Shown: positions 44,823 to 53,335 of the stretch, piece by piece | Numbering within the stretch: the stretch's first letter is position 1 | How the letters are laid out: each line of letters begins with the position of its first letter | DNA from: an uncultured bacterium | GTDB lineage: Bacteria > Margulisbacteria > Marinamargulisbacteria > SXXA01 | NCBI GenBank assembly: GCA_903864835.1 | Contig: CAIPHK010000011.1 | Span: 83,390-147,389, forward strand | DNA length: 64,000 nt | Direction of reading: 5' to 3' | The notes under the pieces: generated by a model | Told to the model about the DNA's origin: nothing | What the model saw: the letters and a program-made list of their open reading frames with translations, nothing else | Database searches by the model: none | Program-made: the position numbers and the translations under genes

Positions 44823-46691
44823 ATGACCGACTCACCGTTTATTCTCGGAATTTCAGCGTATTACCACGATAGTGCCGCCGCCTTGATCAAGGATGGCAGG
44901 GTGGTTGCCGCCGCTCACGAAGAACGTTTCACTCGAAAAAAACATGACGAATCATTTCCCATTAATGCCATCCGATATGTTTTAGACTATCAGGGCATCG
45001 GCGTTAGCGACCTCAAGGCAATTGCATTTTACGATAAACCCTATCTCAAATTTGAACGTCTTTTGGATACCTATCATTGTTTTGCGCCCCGAGGGATTAC
45101 CAGTTATTTAGCCTCGGTCCCAGTATGGATCAAGGAAAAACTGGCGCTCAAAAAAACGATCCGAAAGGAATTGGCATCCCTGTCAGGAACCCCCATTTCA
45201 TCGGTTCCCCCGCTCGTGTTTCCCGAACATCATTTATCCCATGCCGCGAGTGCGTTTTACCCGTCGCCATTCCCAGACGCCTGTATCTTAACCATTGATG
45301 GGGTCGGTGAATGGGCCACTACCACTATTTGCCACGGCATCGGCCACCAGATTACCAATTTGAAGGAACTACAATTTCCCCATTCACTCGGATTGCTCTA
45401 TTCCACGTTCACCGGATACTGCGGGTTTAAGGTGAATAGTGGCGAATACAAACTGATGGGCCTGGCCCCGTATGGGAACCCCGACTCCCCCCAAACCCAG
45501 GAATTTCATCGACTGATATTGGAATCTATGGTGGATCTCAAACCCGATGGATCCGTGGTCCTTAATATGGACTACTTTGACTATGCAACCGGCCTACAAA
45601 TGGCCAACGTCTCCCGATGGACAACCTTACTGGGACTCCCCCCGCGACCCGCCGAATCGCACCTCACCCAACCCTATATGAATTTGGCACTGGCCATTCA
45701 AATGATCACAGAAGAAAGTGTCCTCCGGATGGCTCAAACCGGCCAGACCTTAACCGGATCAAAACACTTGGTATTGGCGGGTGGGGTTGCTTTAAATTGC
45801 GTAGCCAATGGAAAGCTTCAAAAATCAGGAATTTTTGAACAGATTTGGATTCAGCCCGCCGCTGGCGATGCGGGCGGGGCATTGGGGTCTGCGTTAGCCG
45901 CCTGGCATATCTGGGCGGATGTTCCCCGGACTGTTGACCCCGCGTTATTCACTCCATTTTTGGGGCCAGAATATTCGGAATTGGACGTCGCTCCTCTTTG
46001 CAGAAAATACGGAGCAATTCGGACCTATTCCGCCTCATTTTCAGAGATATGTACGACTATTAGCCGGGTATTGGCTGACGGAAAAATTGTCGGCTGGATT
46101 CAAGGCCGAATGGAATGGGGCCCACGGGCATTGGGAAATCGCAGTATTTTGGGCGATGCCCGACAACCAGACATGCAAAAAACGCTCAACCTTAAGACAA
46201 AATACAGAGAAGGGTTTAGACCCTTTGCACCGGCGGTGTTGGCAGAGAAGTGCACCGATTATTTTGAGTTGGATACCCCATCGCCTTACATGCTCTTGGT
46301 GGCGCCAGTTGTTCCCGAACGGCGCTGCGCTGAGCCAAACGGCTACGCCGAATTTCCATTGATGGACCGACTCTATCATCAGCGATCGGACATTCCGGCA
46401 GTGACTCATATCGATTATTCCGCCAGAGTACAGACCGTCCACTCAGAAATCAGCCCAGAATTTCACCAGCTCCTATCGCGCTTTCAGGAACTCACCGGAT
46501 GCGGGGTCCTGGTAAACACAAGTTTCAATGTTCGGGGCGAGCCCATCGTCATGACTCCAGAAGATGCGTACCGATGCTTTATGAGAACAGAAATGGACTA
46601 CCTGGTGATTGGACATTCGATATTTGCCAAAATCGACCAGCCAAAATGGACAGATACAGACGACTGGCAAACGGCCTACGGCCTCGATTAA
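44823..46691 (+). CDS. NodU/SxtI-family O-carbamoyltransferase
   Basis: A 622-residue enzyme that moves a carbamoyl group from carbamoyl phosphate, through carbamoyl-AMP, onto a hydroxyl of a glycan or small molecule. The N-terminal Kae1-like domain starts ILGISAYYHDSAAALI, with EERFTRKKHD, and has the metal-binding HHLSHAAS (His136-140), TIDGVGEWATT and GGVALNCVANGK. The C-terminal domain has WGPRALGNRSILGD and NTSFNVRGEPIV. Both domains are complete. With the SxtJ and DUF5989 proteins upstream, the acceptor is probably made at the inner membrane. The SGNH gene converges 7 bases away. Confidence 0.93.
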   Translation: MTDSPFILGISAYYHDSAAALIKDGRVVAAAHEERFTRKKHDESFPINAIRYVLDYQGIGVSDLKAIAFYDKPYLKFERLLDTYHCFAPRGITSYLASVPVWIKEKLALKKTIRKELASLSGTPISSVPPLVFPEHHLSHAASAFYPSPFPDACILTIDGVGEWATTTICHGIGHQITNLKELQFPHSLGLLYSTFTGYCGFKVNSGEYKLMGLAPYGNPDSPQTQEFHRLILESMVDLKPDGSVVLNMDYFDYATGLQMANVSRWTTLLGLPPRPAESHLTQPYMNLALAIQMITEESVLRMAQTGQTLTGSKHLVLAGGVALNCVANGKLQKSGIFEQIWIQPAAGDAGGALGSALAAWHIWADVPRTVDPALFTPFLGPEYSELDVAPLCRKYGAIRTYSASFSEICTTISRVLADGKIVGWIQGRMEWGPRALGNRSILGDARQPDMQKTLNLKTKYREGFRPFAPAVLAEKCTDYFELDTPSPYMLLVAPVVPERRCAEPNGYAEFPLMDRLYHQRSDIPAVTHIDYSARVQTVHSEISPEFHQLLSRFQELTGCGVLVNTSFNVRGEPIVMTPEDAYRCFMRTEMDYLVIGHSIFAKIDQPKWTDTDDWQTAYGLD

Positions 46692-46698
46692 GTCGTCT

Positions 46699-47847
46699 CT
46701 ACTGATTCACTAGGTGGGTGTTGATATACGCGGCGATCACATGGTTCGCCAAGGCATTGGGATGACCATCTCCCCGAATTGTATAATTTTCAGTCCCATA
46801 ATGGGACCCAAAGATATCTCGCTCGACGGAAATGACCGTCACTTTATTTTGTTTAAATGCCGCCACAATACGGGGATAATTCGGATCGGATGCCATTGCG
46901 TTTTCCCCCCACAAAAGAACGGTAAGATCGATGCCATAGGTCGACCGGACTTTCGCCCGGATCGCTAAAACCACTTTGATGTATCGATCAATGTCATCGT
47001 CAGTTGCAGGCGTATATACATCTGCACGCGTGATGACCCGATAAACCCTTGATTTACCCAGTATTTTTTTTATTATTGTGTTCGGAGGGTACATCCCGTC
47101 ACGCTCAAGAATCCCGTTTCGAATGACATACCGTGGCGTTCCTAAGTTAAAATCATAGCGCCCAACGGTCCGAAATATATGATCTGGCAACGTGGAATAT
47201 ACCGCCCATTTTACCGCCCGCCCCCCAACAACCTCGTTAACGCGACCACTTTCAAGTGATGCGAGTGCTTGCTGAGGCCCATACCCATGAAACCCAAAAT
47301 TAATCGCCCCCACTTTCAACTTGGACTGAACGCTCACTTGGGCCGGAAGCGATTCCATATCATTGAGCCCTTCCCCAAACGTAAATGAATCCCCAAAAAA
47401 TAAACATATCGGGGCATCCGACGGCACCTTAGGCGTGACACGCAACCCATCGCCATCAATCGTGTATCGGACGTCATATACGGTTTCGTCAGAGTTCTTT
47501 TTAATCGCGGTACAAACGATATTTTTTTTAGGCGCAGGCCCCAGTATCGGGTCTACAGTGTAATACTGTCCGTGGGTATACGTTCCTTCAAACCATGTTA
47601 ACGGCTGAGTACTTTGTCCATAGCCTTGGTAGAGTTCAAATCCCGCCAAACACACTAAAATAACGGCCACATTGATGGCAACCAATCGAACTTTAATAAA
47701 TTGCCAGGCAGCAACACCTGAAATCACCGCCCCGAGACCCCAAATAGTGATATATGGAACGGGGGCCTTCAAAATTGCAAAGACTGATGCGATGCCGTAG
47801 ACCCCCACTAGCCCAACCATTCCCAACTGTTTTGAAATACGCATCAT
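46699..47847 (-). CDS. membrane-anchored SGNH hydrolase-like protein
   Basis: A 382-residue protein with three membrane helices in the first 75 residues, then a periplasmic SGNH/GDSL-type domain. Block I with the catalytic serine is LFFGDSFTFGEG. The GFHGYGPQQAL stretch fits blocks II-III, and the Asp/His pair is in DGHPNALANH. Such proteins often lie beside SxtJ/carbamoyltransferase cassettes and may add or remove acyl groups on the same glycan. Its ATG shares a base with the M16 peptidase stop (TAATG), so it is translated after the peptidase. It converges on the carbamoyltransferase. Confidence 0.8.
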   Translation of the reverse strand: MMRISKQLGMVGLVGVYGIASVFAILKAPVPYITIWGLGAVISGVAAWQFIKVRLVAINVAVILVCLAGFELYQGYGQSTQPLTWFEGTYTHGQYYTVDPILGPAPKKNIVCTAIKKNSDETVYDVRYTIDGDGLRVTPKVPSDAPICLFFGDSFTFGEGLNDMESLPAQVSVQSKLKVGAINFGFHGYGPQQALASLESGRVNEVVGGRAVKWAVYSTLPDHIFRTVGRYDFNLGTPRYVIRNGILERDGMYPPNTIIKKILGKSRVYRVITRADVYTPATDDDIDRYIKVVLAIRAKVRSTYGIDLTVLLWGENAMASDPNYPRIVAAFKQNKVTVISVERDIFGSHYGTENYTIRGDGHPNALANHVIAAYINTHLVNQ

Positions 47848-50372
47848 TATTTCCCTTTATTAAACCAAACCACCTGAGGCGAGACCAAATACCGATTGGC
47901 ATACTCCATCACATCAGGAATCTTAAGTTGGTTTACCCCAGATTCGACCTTTGCAAAATAGTCGCACCCTCGTCCTAGCAACTCATCCACTGCAATAATG
48001 GTCCCAAATGCATCCAACGATGCCACCCGATCTTTGAAGAAAAACCGCATCTGCGCAATGGCCTGATCAAACTCATCCTGAGAAATGGGGAGGGTTTTTA
48101 TCGCCTCCACCTGATGGGTCATGACATCATGTACCCGTTGCTGATGCTGCGGGGACGTTAAGGCGTAAAACAATAGATGTCCAGGCTCAATACCCAAATA
48201 ATTGGCACCGTGCACCAGATATACCAATCCTTCATCGCGCAACAAATTATGCAAACGTCCAGCCGGATAATTCATCCCCGACAGAACCGTGTTCACCAAG
48301 TCCAGCCGCATGGCGTCGTGGGAATGCGTTAATGTCTCCCCGTCAAAGGCCATGAACACCGCCGCGACATCTTGTTCCACGGTCATTCGACCCAGGGACG
48401 CTTCGGTGTGCAACGGTCTTTTCGGACTGAGCACCGGAACCCCCGCACCCACCACTTGCCCTAAGGGGGCCACGAGATCGAGTACCTGAGCCACATCGAT
48501 ATCGCCTACGATCGTCATGACCATCGATTGTGGGTTCCAATGATCTTGATAATGCCGAGCTAACTGATCCACGGTGAACGATCGGACGGGCCCCAGCTCG
48601 CCATTCATTGGCATCCCGTATGGGTGCCCCCCGTAGAACGACTTTCGGAATTGATACACCGCGTGGCGATACCAGTCATCTCGACGTTGAGAAATCCATT
48701 GGACGACCTGCCGTCGGGTCTCTTTCAGTTCTTTCTCTTCAAATCGAGCATCCAACAACGCCGTTACATAGAGTTTAAAGAGGTCAGGAATATCTTCCGT
48801 CATACATTCCATTGTGCAATAAAAGGTGTTATTTCCAATCCCGGCACTGATATCCGCCCCACGGTCTTCGACTATCAGCGCGATATCGAGCTTGGACATC
48901 GTGGAGGTCCCCGTTGCGAACATATCCGCCATCACGGTTCCAATGCCATTGGTTGCCGCCGTTTCCCGTCGAAGTCCCCCATCAAAAAAAGTTTTGACGA
49001 AAACCCGAGGATACGACGCCTCACGGAACAAAATTACCCGCAGCCCATTGGGCAACACGTGCCGCTCGGGAAGTTGGGCTGAAGGAACCCATATCTCCGG
49101 CGTGCTGACCTCCGCCGGCGCAACACGAGGGACCAAAACGCTTTCAACTATCCGGTCAAAATCAAAATATTTTTTAGCAACCCGAACCACATCTTCAAAG
49201 GTAACTTCCCGAAAATGGGCCGCGTAATGGTCATAAAAGTAAGGCGTTTGGGCATACAAATACCCCTGACCGATTCGGGACACTGAATCCTCAACCGTTG
49301 AAATTGCGAAGGCCTCCTCCGCTAATTTTTGCTTCTTGGCCCTTTGGACCCGCTGAGGATCGAGTTCTCCTCGGGATATCCGCGACAAATGATCAAAGAG
49401 CACCCCTTTGACCGCAGGGATATCGGCCTGGTCTAACTCGAATATAAAATCAAAATAGCCCGTTGTGATATTGGGCGTATAGGACGAAGAACTCACGGAA
49501 AAAGCTAACTTCTGGTCATCGACAATGTCTTTAACCAAGACGCTATCTTCCCCGTTGGTAAGCATAAAATCCAACAAATCCAACGCGTACAGGTCCTCCG
49601 AAAAGAGATCCGTGGTTGAGAATCGGAGACTATAATACGTTGTCGCAGTGTCCCATTCTTTAACCACTTTTCGCGGTGAAAACGGACGGGGTTCCGGTGT
49701 AATTAAAAGCGTCGGGGGGGCCGCCATCGGCGCACGACCAAACGCCGCTTCAATCCATGGCATCACCATCTCAGGGGCCATGGAACTACCCACAACCAAG
49801 ATCATATTCGAGGGAGTGTAATAATTTTGGTAATACCGTTTAAGTTGCTGGATCGTGGTGTTTCTAAAGTTTTCCAACACCCCAATGACCGAATATCTCA
49901 TCGGGTGATTTTGATAAAAATTGGTCTGACAGAGTTGATAAAACACCCGTCCCAACTCCGCACTATTTTTTTCGATTTCACGGGTAATCACTTCCCGTTC
50001 CCGCTCAAATTCCGTTGTTCCGAAGGTGTTGTAAAACATCCATTCCGACAAAATCTGAATGGCTTCTTCGGCGTTCTCTGGGATCGTATTAATGTAATAG
50101 CAAGTGTGATCCGTCGTGGTGTACGCATTGTACCCACCGCCGAGCATCGACAAGATCCGTTTATAGTCACCTTCCGTCCGGTACCGAGTCGGCCCACCCG
50201 CAACCAAATGTTCCAAAAAGTGAGATAGTCCCTGACCGAGACATTCGCCTTCGGAAATGGCTCCTGCTTTGACATAGGTCCGCGCTGCAACCAATGGGCT
50301 CGCAGGATCCGTAACAATAAAGACCTTGAGTCCATTAGCTAAAGTGGTGTCGTAAATCTGGGTCGTAGACAT
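47847..50372 (-). CDS. M16-family zinc peptidase, double-length
   Basis: An 841-residue insulinase-family protein with two M16 halves in one chain. The first half carries the inverted zinc motif H-x-x-E-H as SHFLEHLVAGG (His51, Glu54, His55) and a downstream glutamate in EREVITREIEKN, so it should be active. The second half (from about residue 430) has the fold without the motif and forms the other side of the chamber. No signal peptide is seen, so it looks cytoplasmic. Substrates are probably small peptides. It lies between rsmE and the SGNH gene on the same strand. Confidence 0.92.
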   Translation of the reverse strand: MSTTQIYDTTLANGLKVFIVTDPASPLVAARTYVKAGAISEGECLGQGLSHFLEHLVAGGPTRYRTEGDYKRILSMLGGGYNAYTTTDHTCYYINTIPENAEEAIQILSEWMFYNTFGTTEFEREREVITREIEKNSAELGRVFYQLCQTNFYQNHPMRYSVIGVLENFRNTTIQQLKRYYQNYYTPSNMILVVGSSMAPEMVMPWIEAAFGRAPMAAPPTLLITPEPRPFSPRKVVKEWDTATTYYSLRFSTTDLFSEDLYALDLLDFMLTNGEDSVLVKDIVDDQKLAFSVSSSSYTPNITTGYFDFIFELDQADIPAVKGVLFDHLSRISRGELDPQRVQRAKKQKLAEEAFAISTVEDSVSRIGQGYLYAQTPYFYDHYAAHFREVTFEDVVRVAKKYFDFDRIVESVLVPRVAPAEVSTPEIWVPSAQLPERHVLPNGLRVILFREASYPRVFVKTFFDGGLRRETAATNGIGTVMADMFATGTSTMSKLDIALIVEDRGADISAGIGNNTFYCTMECMTEDIPDLFKLYVTALLDARFEEKELKETRRQVVQWISQRRDDWYRHAVYQFRKSFYGGHPYGMPMNGELGPVRSFTVDQLARHYQDHWNPQSMVMTIVGDIDVAQVLDLVAPLGQVVGAGVPVLSPKRPLHTEASLGRMTVEQDVAAVFMAFDGETLTHSHDAMRLDLVNTVLSGMNYPAGRLHNLLRDEGLVYLVHGANYLGIEPGHLLFYALTSPQHQQRVHDVMTHQVEAIKTLPISQDEFDQAIAQMRFFFKDRVASLDAFGTIIAVDELLGRGCDYFAKVESGVNQLKIPDVMEYANRYLVSPQVVWFNKGK

Positions 50373-50390
50373 ATCGGTTCTTATTTCCTT

Positions 50391-51137
50391 TCAGAGCAAT
50401 GCGTAAGCTAATTGGGCGATCGCCACCAACCCAGCGTGTTCGACTCGTAAAATAGTGGCCCCCAGCGAGGCCTCGACATAGCCCAACTCTCTCGCGGCTT
50501 TGACTTCGGCTTCTGACAATCCGCCTTCAGGTCCAATCACAATACTTAACGAGATGGGATGTGGGCTGGCGTTTAAGCCCATTGTGGAGAGGGCCGTGCG
50601 CAACGAAACGGTGGAATCTTCCCAAAAAATTATTTTTTTTGCTGAAGTGGGTTCGGATATCGCGGCAGAATAATTCGTCAGTCGATCCATGACGGGAACC
50701 CGGATCTGCCGAGACTGTGCCGCCGCACTCATCACCACTTGCTCCCAACGGGCATGTTTGGCAGCTGCCTTTTCAGTTGGGACGCTGACACACCGTTCAC
50801 TGATGACAGGGGTAATCCTTGCCACACCCATCTCAGTGCAGGACCGAATAATCTCGGAAATTTTATCCACTTTGGGGACACATTGAATCAACTGAATAGT
50901 AAGCGGCGCGATGGGAATTTTTACCGAGCGGACGGGTTCCGTCGTCATGAGATTGGCCTTCGGCTGAAACTCAACCAATTTGACCGTCCACAACGTGTCT
51001 CCGGCGACCACCTCAACTAAGTTCCCCTTCCTCAACCGAAGGACATCTTTTAAATGGTGAAGAGAAAACTCATCCAGAGGGCAACTGGTCCAGTTGACCT
51101 TGGCAGTTGGGCTAAAAATTCGTGGGGTAGATGACAT
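50391..51137 (-). CDS. rsmE: 16S rRNA (uracil-1498-N3)-methyltransferase
   Basis: A 248-residue SPOUT methyltransferase that methylates U1498 of 16S rRNA. HLKDVLRLRKGNLVEV is the N-terminal PUA-like part, and IGPEGGLSEAEV and LGATILRVEHAGL form the knot. The last is usually LR-x-ETA, and here it reads LRVEHAG. A TAATAT -10-like box would start its message about 3 bases before the ATG, and no ribosome binding site is visible. It diverges from nadC across 96 bases. Confidence 0.92.
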   Translation of the reverse strand: MSSTPRIFSPTAKVNWTSCPLDEFSLHHLKDVLRLRKGNLVEVVAGDTLWTVKLVEFQPKANLMTTEPVRSVKIPIAPLTIQLIQCVPKVDKISEIIRSCTEMGVARITPVISERCVSVPTEKAAAKHARWEQVVMSAAAQSRQIRVPVMDRLTNYSAAISEPTSAKKIIFWEDSTVSLRTALSTMGLNASPHPISLSIVIGPEGGLSEAEVKAARELGYVEASLGATILRVEHAGLVAIAQLAYALL

Positions 51138-51195
51138 TTGATTCTGATATTACCCTAGAATATTCGTAAAATCCCGCGTTACAATCTCCGGCCGT

Positions 51196-51225
51196 TTTAC
51201 GCCCGCCCTTTTTGTAGCCTATAAT
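51196..51225 (+). promoter_or_regulatory. promoter for the nadC operon
   Basis: A perfect TATAAT (51220-51225) with TTTACG (51196-51201) 18 bases upstream. The predicted start is near 51232, two bases before the nadC ATG, so the transcript would be leaderless or nearly so. No ribosome binding site precedes nadC. Confidence 0.6.
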
Positions 51226-51233
51226 TCGCTTAC

Positions 51234-52085
51234 ATGACTTCCCTAACTGAATTGATACAACTGGCGTACGCGGAAGATATCCCAAACGGCGATATCACCT
51301 CCGATTTGACTCTGACCGACACGGTGTCCGCAACTGCCGTTATTATCGCCAAAGCCCCTGGTATTTTTTTTGGTCGCGAGATCACATTGGCCTGCGTTGC
51401 CCATTTTGACTCCCGCCTTCATGCCGCACTCCTCGTGGCCGACGGCCAACAGATCCGACCCAAAGAACGGTTAATTGAAATTACGGGCCCCCTTAAACAA
51501 GTCTTGGCGTTGGAACGGGTGCTCCTTAACTTTTTACAACGTCTCTGTGGCATTGCAACGATGACAAGTCACTTTGTCGCTGCGCTCAATGATTCCGGGA
51601 TCAAATTACTCGAAACCCGCAAAACCACCCCACTCCTTCGATCACTCGAAAAACAAGCCGTAATTGCCGGCGGCGGACACAATCATCGGATGAATTTATC
51701 CGACATGATTCTGATCAAAGAAAATCATCTGATCGCTCTCGCGCATAATGGTCAATTGGGATCCCTTCGCGACCGACTCCTTTATTTTAAGCATCAAAAC
51801 CCAACCGTTGGCATCGAAATCGAGATTGAAACGCTCTCCCAAATCGACTCCCTCCCCCTCGATCTTGCCGATATCGTGATGTTCGACAACTTCCCCCTCG
51901 ACATTATCAGTCAAGGGGCCCAACGGATGATTGATCGTGGAATTCAGGCTGAAATCGAAGTGTCTGGCAATATTACCCTCGACACCATTGGCCGGTATCG
52001 CGGGCTTCCAATCCACCGCATTTCCGTCGGCGCTCTCACCCATTCCGTTCCCGCAGTCGATCTTAGTATGAGGATAACCCCATGA
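51234..52085 (+). CDS. nadC: nicotinate-nucleotide diphosphorylase (carboxylating)
   Basis: A 283-residue quinolinate phosphoribosyltransferase, which makes nicotinate mononucleotide in NAD synthesis. It shows YAEDIPNGDITSDLTL, LNFLQRLCGIATMT, the phosphoribosyl site ETRKTTPLLRSLEKQAVIAG with GGHNHRMNLSDMILIKENHL, and the IEIEIET and VSGNITLDTI strands. It is the first gene of a plus-strand run ending with glnE. The stop overlaps the glycosylase start by 4 bases. Confidence 0.97.
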   Translation: MTSLTELIQLAYAEDIPNGDITSDLTLTDTVSATAVIIAKAPGIFFGREITLACVAHFDSRLHAALLVADGQQIRPKERLIEITGPLKQVLALERVLLNFLQRLCGIATMTSHFVAALNDSGIKLLETRKTTPLLRSLEKQAVIAGGGHNHRMNLSDMILIKENHLIALAHNGQLGSLRDRLLYFKHQNPTVGIEIEIETLSQIDSLPLDLADIVMFDNFPLDIISQGAQRMIDRGIQAEIEVSGNITLDTIGRYRGLPIHRISVGALTHSVPAVDLSMRITP

Positions 52086-52708
52086 TTCCATTTAACGACG
52101 TCACTCCGTATAACGACATGCCCTATACACAGTTCGTTGAGACCTGCCAAAGCTGCACCAAATGCGCCTTACACTCCGGAAGAACCAACGTCGTCGTCGG
52201 CCACGGACCCGTCCCTTGCAACCTCATGATTATTGGAGAAGCCCCCGGTGAACAGGAGGATCTCCAGGGTCTTCCGTTTATAGGAAAATCGGGCCAAATG
52301 TTAACCAAAATTCTGGAATCCGTAGGAATCAACCGAGAGACGGATGCCTATATTGCCAATACCGTAAAATGTCGGCCACCCCAAAATCGAACCCCGTTGG
52401 CCGCTGAAATGGACGCCTGCAAACCGTATTTGATCCGCCAAATCCAGTTGGTACAACCCAAGGTCATGATTCTTCTGGGTAGTCCCGCCCTTAAAACTAT
52501 TTTGGAAGAAATGACGGCGATCAGCCAGGTGCGTGGAAAATGGTACCAAGCCTCCGTCAATTATATGGAAGCGCCGCTGTATATCATTCCGATGTTTCAC
52601 CCGTCGTACTTGCTCCGCAACCACAGCAAGGAAAAGGGCAGCCCCAAGTGGTTGACTTGGCAAGATGCCCAAGAGGTGAAGCAAGCGTTGGAATTTTATT
52701 GCATTTGA
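52082..52708 (+). CDS. family 4 uracil-DNA glycosylase with iron-sulfur cluster
   Basis: A 208-residue DNA repair enzyme removing uracil from DNA. Motif A is GEAPGEQED and motif B is FHPSYLLRN, both of type 4 uracil glycosylases. Four cysteines fit the 4Fe-4S cluster: two in SCTKC near the start and two spaced by 16 residues in VKCRPPQNRTPLAAEMDAC. Thermophiles and many bacteria have this type. It overlaps nadC by 4 bases; a 45-base gap follows. Confidence 0.92.
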   Translation: MIPFNDVTPYNDMPYTQFVETCQSCTKCALHSGRTNVVVGHGPVPCNLMIIGEAPGEQEDLQGLPFIGKSGQMLTKILESVGINRETDAYIANTVKCRPPQNRTPLAAEMDACKPYLIRQIQLVQPKVMILLGSPALKTILEEMTAISQVRGKWYQASVNYMEAPLYIIPMFHPSYLLRNHSKEKGSPKWLTWQDAQEVKQALEFYCI

Positions 52709-52753
52709 TTTACCATCGTCTCAAATGAATTTGACGCAAAGACCCCCATTATT

Positions 52754-53335
52754 TTGAAAATCCCACGCCGGCTGATTGGCTTAATTGGGACCAATGGTGC
52801 AGGAAAGTCTGCAGTATGTGACTACCTTCGGGACTGTGGCTTTTTGGTTGTTTCACTCTCCGATATCGTGCGTGCGGAAGTACGACACAGAAACAAACCC
52901 GAAACCCGAGATGTCATGGTTCACACATCCAACGAATTAAAAGATCAGTTTGGTATGGATGTGCTAGCGCGACGGTGTTTTCATCAATCGTCGGAAAAAG
53001 ACGTATCCTCTATTGCCTTTGACAGCATCCGCAACTTAGACGAAGTGATTTATTTAAGAGAAAAAGGCGTCATATTTTTGGGAATTGATGCACCGATCGA
53101 CCTTCGATATGACCGAGTGATTCAGCGGGGACGCGCCTCCGATACCGTGGATTTTGCCACATTCCAATCCCATGACGATCGGGAAAACACCGGCCAAAGT
53201 GCGGGGCAAAATATATTTCAGGCATTTCAAGAATGTGAAGTGATCATCCAAAACATCGGCGACCTATCCGCATTACACGATCAAGTGAATGATTTTTTAA
53301 CCGTCCAATTTGGCCGGGTTGGGAAACTCGCCTAA
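52754..53335 (+). CDS. P-loop kinase resembling archaeal UPF0200
   Basis: A 193-residue P-loop protein, TTG start. It has Walker A GLIGTNGAGKSAV, then VVSLSDIVRAEVRHR, DSIRNLDEVIYLRE and a lid-like YDRVIQRGRASD. The order and wording follow the UPF0200 family, best known in archaea and related to dephospho-CoA and nucleoside monophosphate kinases. Its substrate is not established. The stop overlaps the murA start by 1 base. The TTG start has no clear ribosome binding site, so it could lie slightly downstream. Confidence 0.65.
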   Translation: MKIPRRLIGLIGTNGAGKSAVCDYLRDCGFLVVSLSDIVRAEVRHRNKPETRDVMVHTSNELKDQFGMDVLARRCFHQSSEKDVSSIAFDSIRNLDEVIYLREKGVIFLGIDAPIDLRYDRVIQRGRASDTVDFATFQSHDDRENTGQSAGQNIFQAFQECEVIIQNIGDLSALHDQVNDFLTVQFGRVGKLA

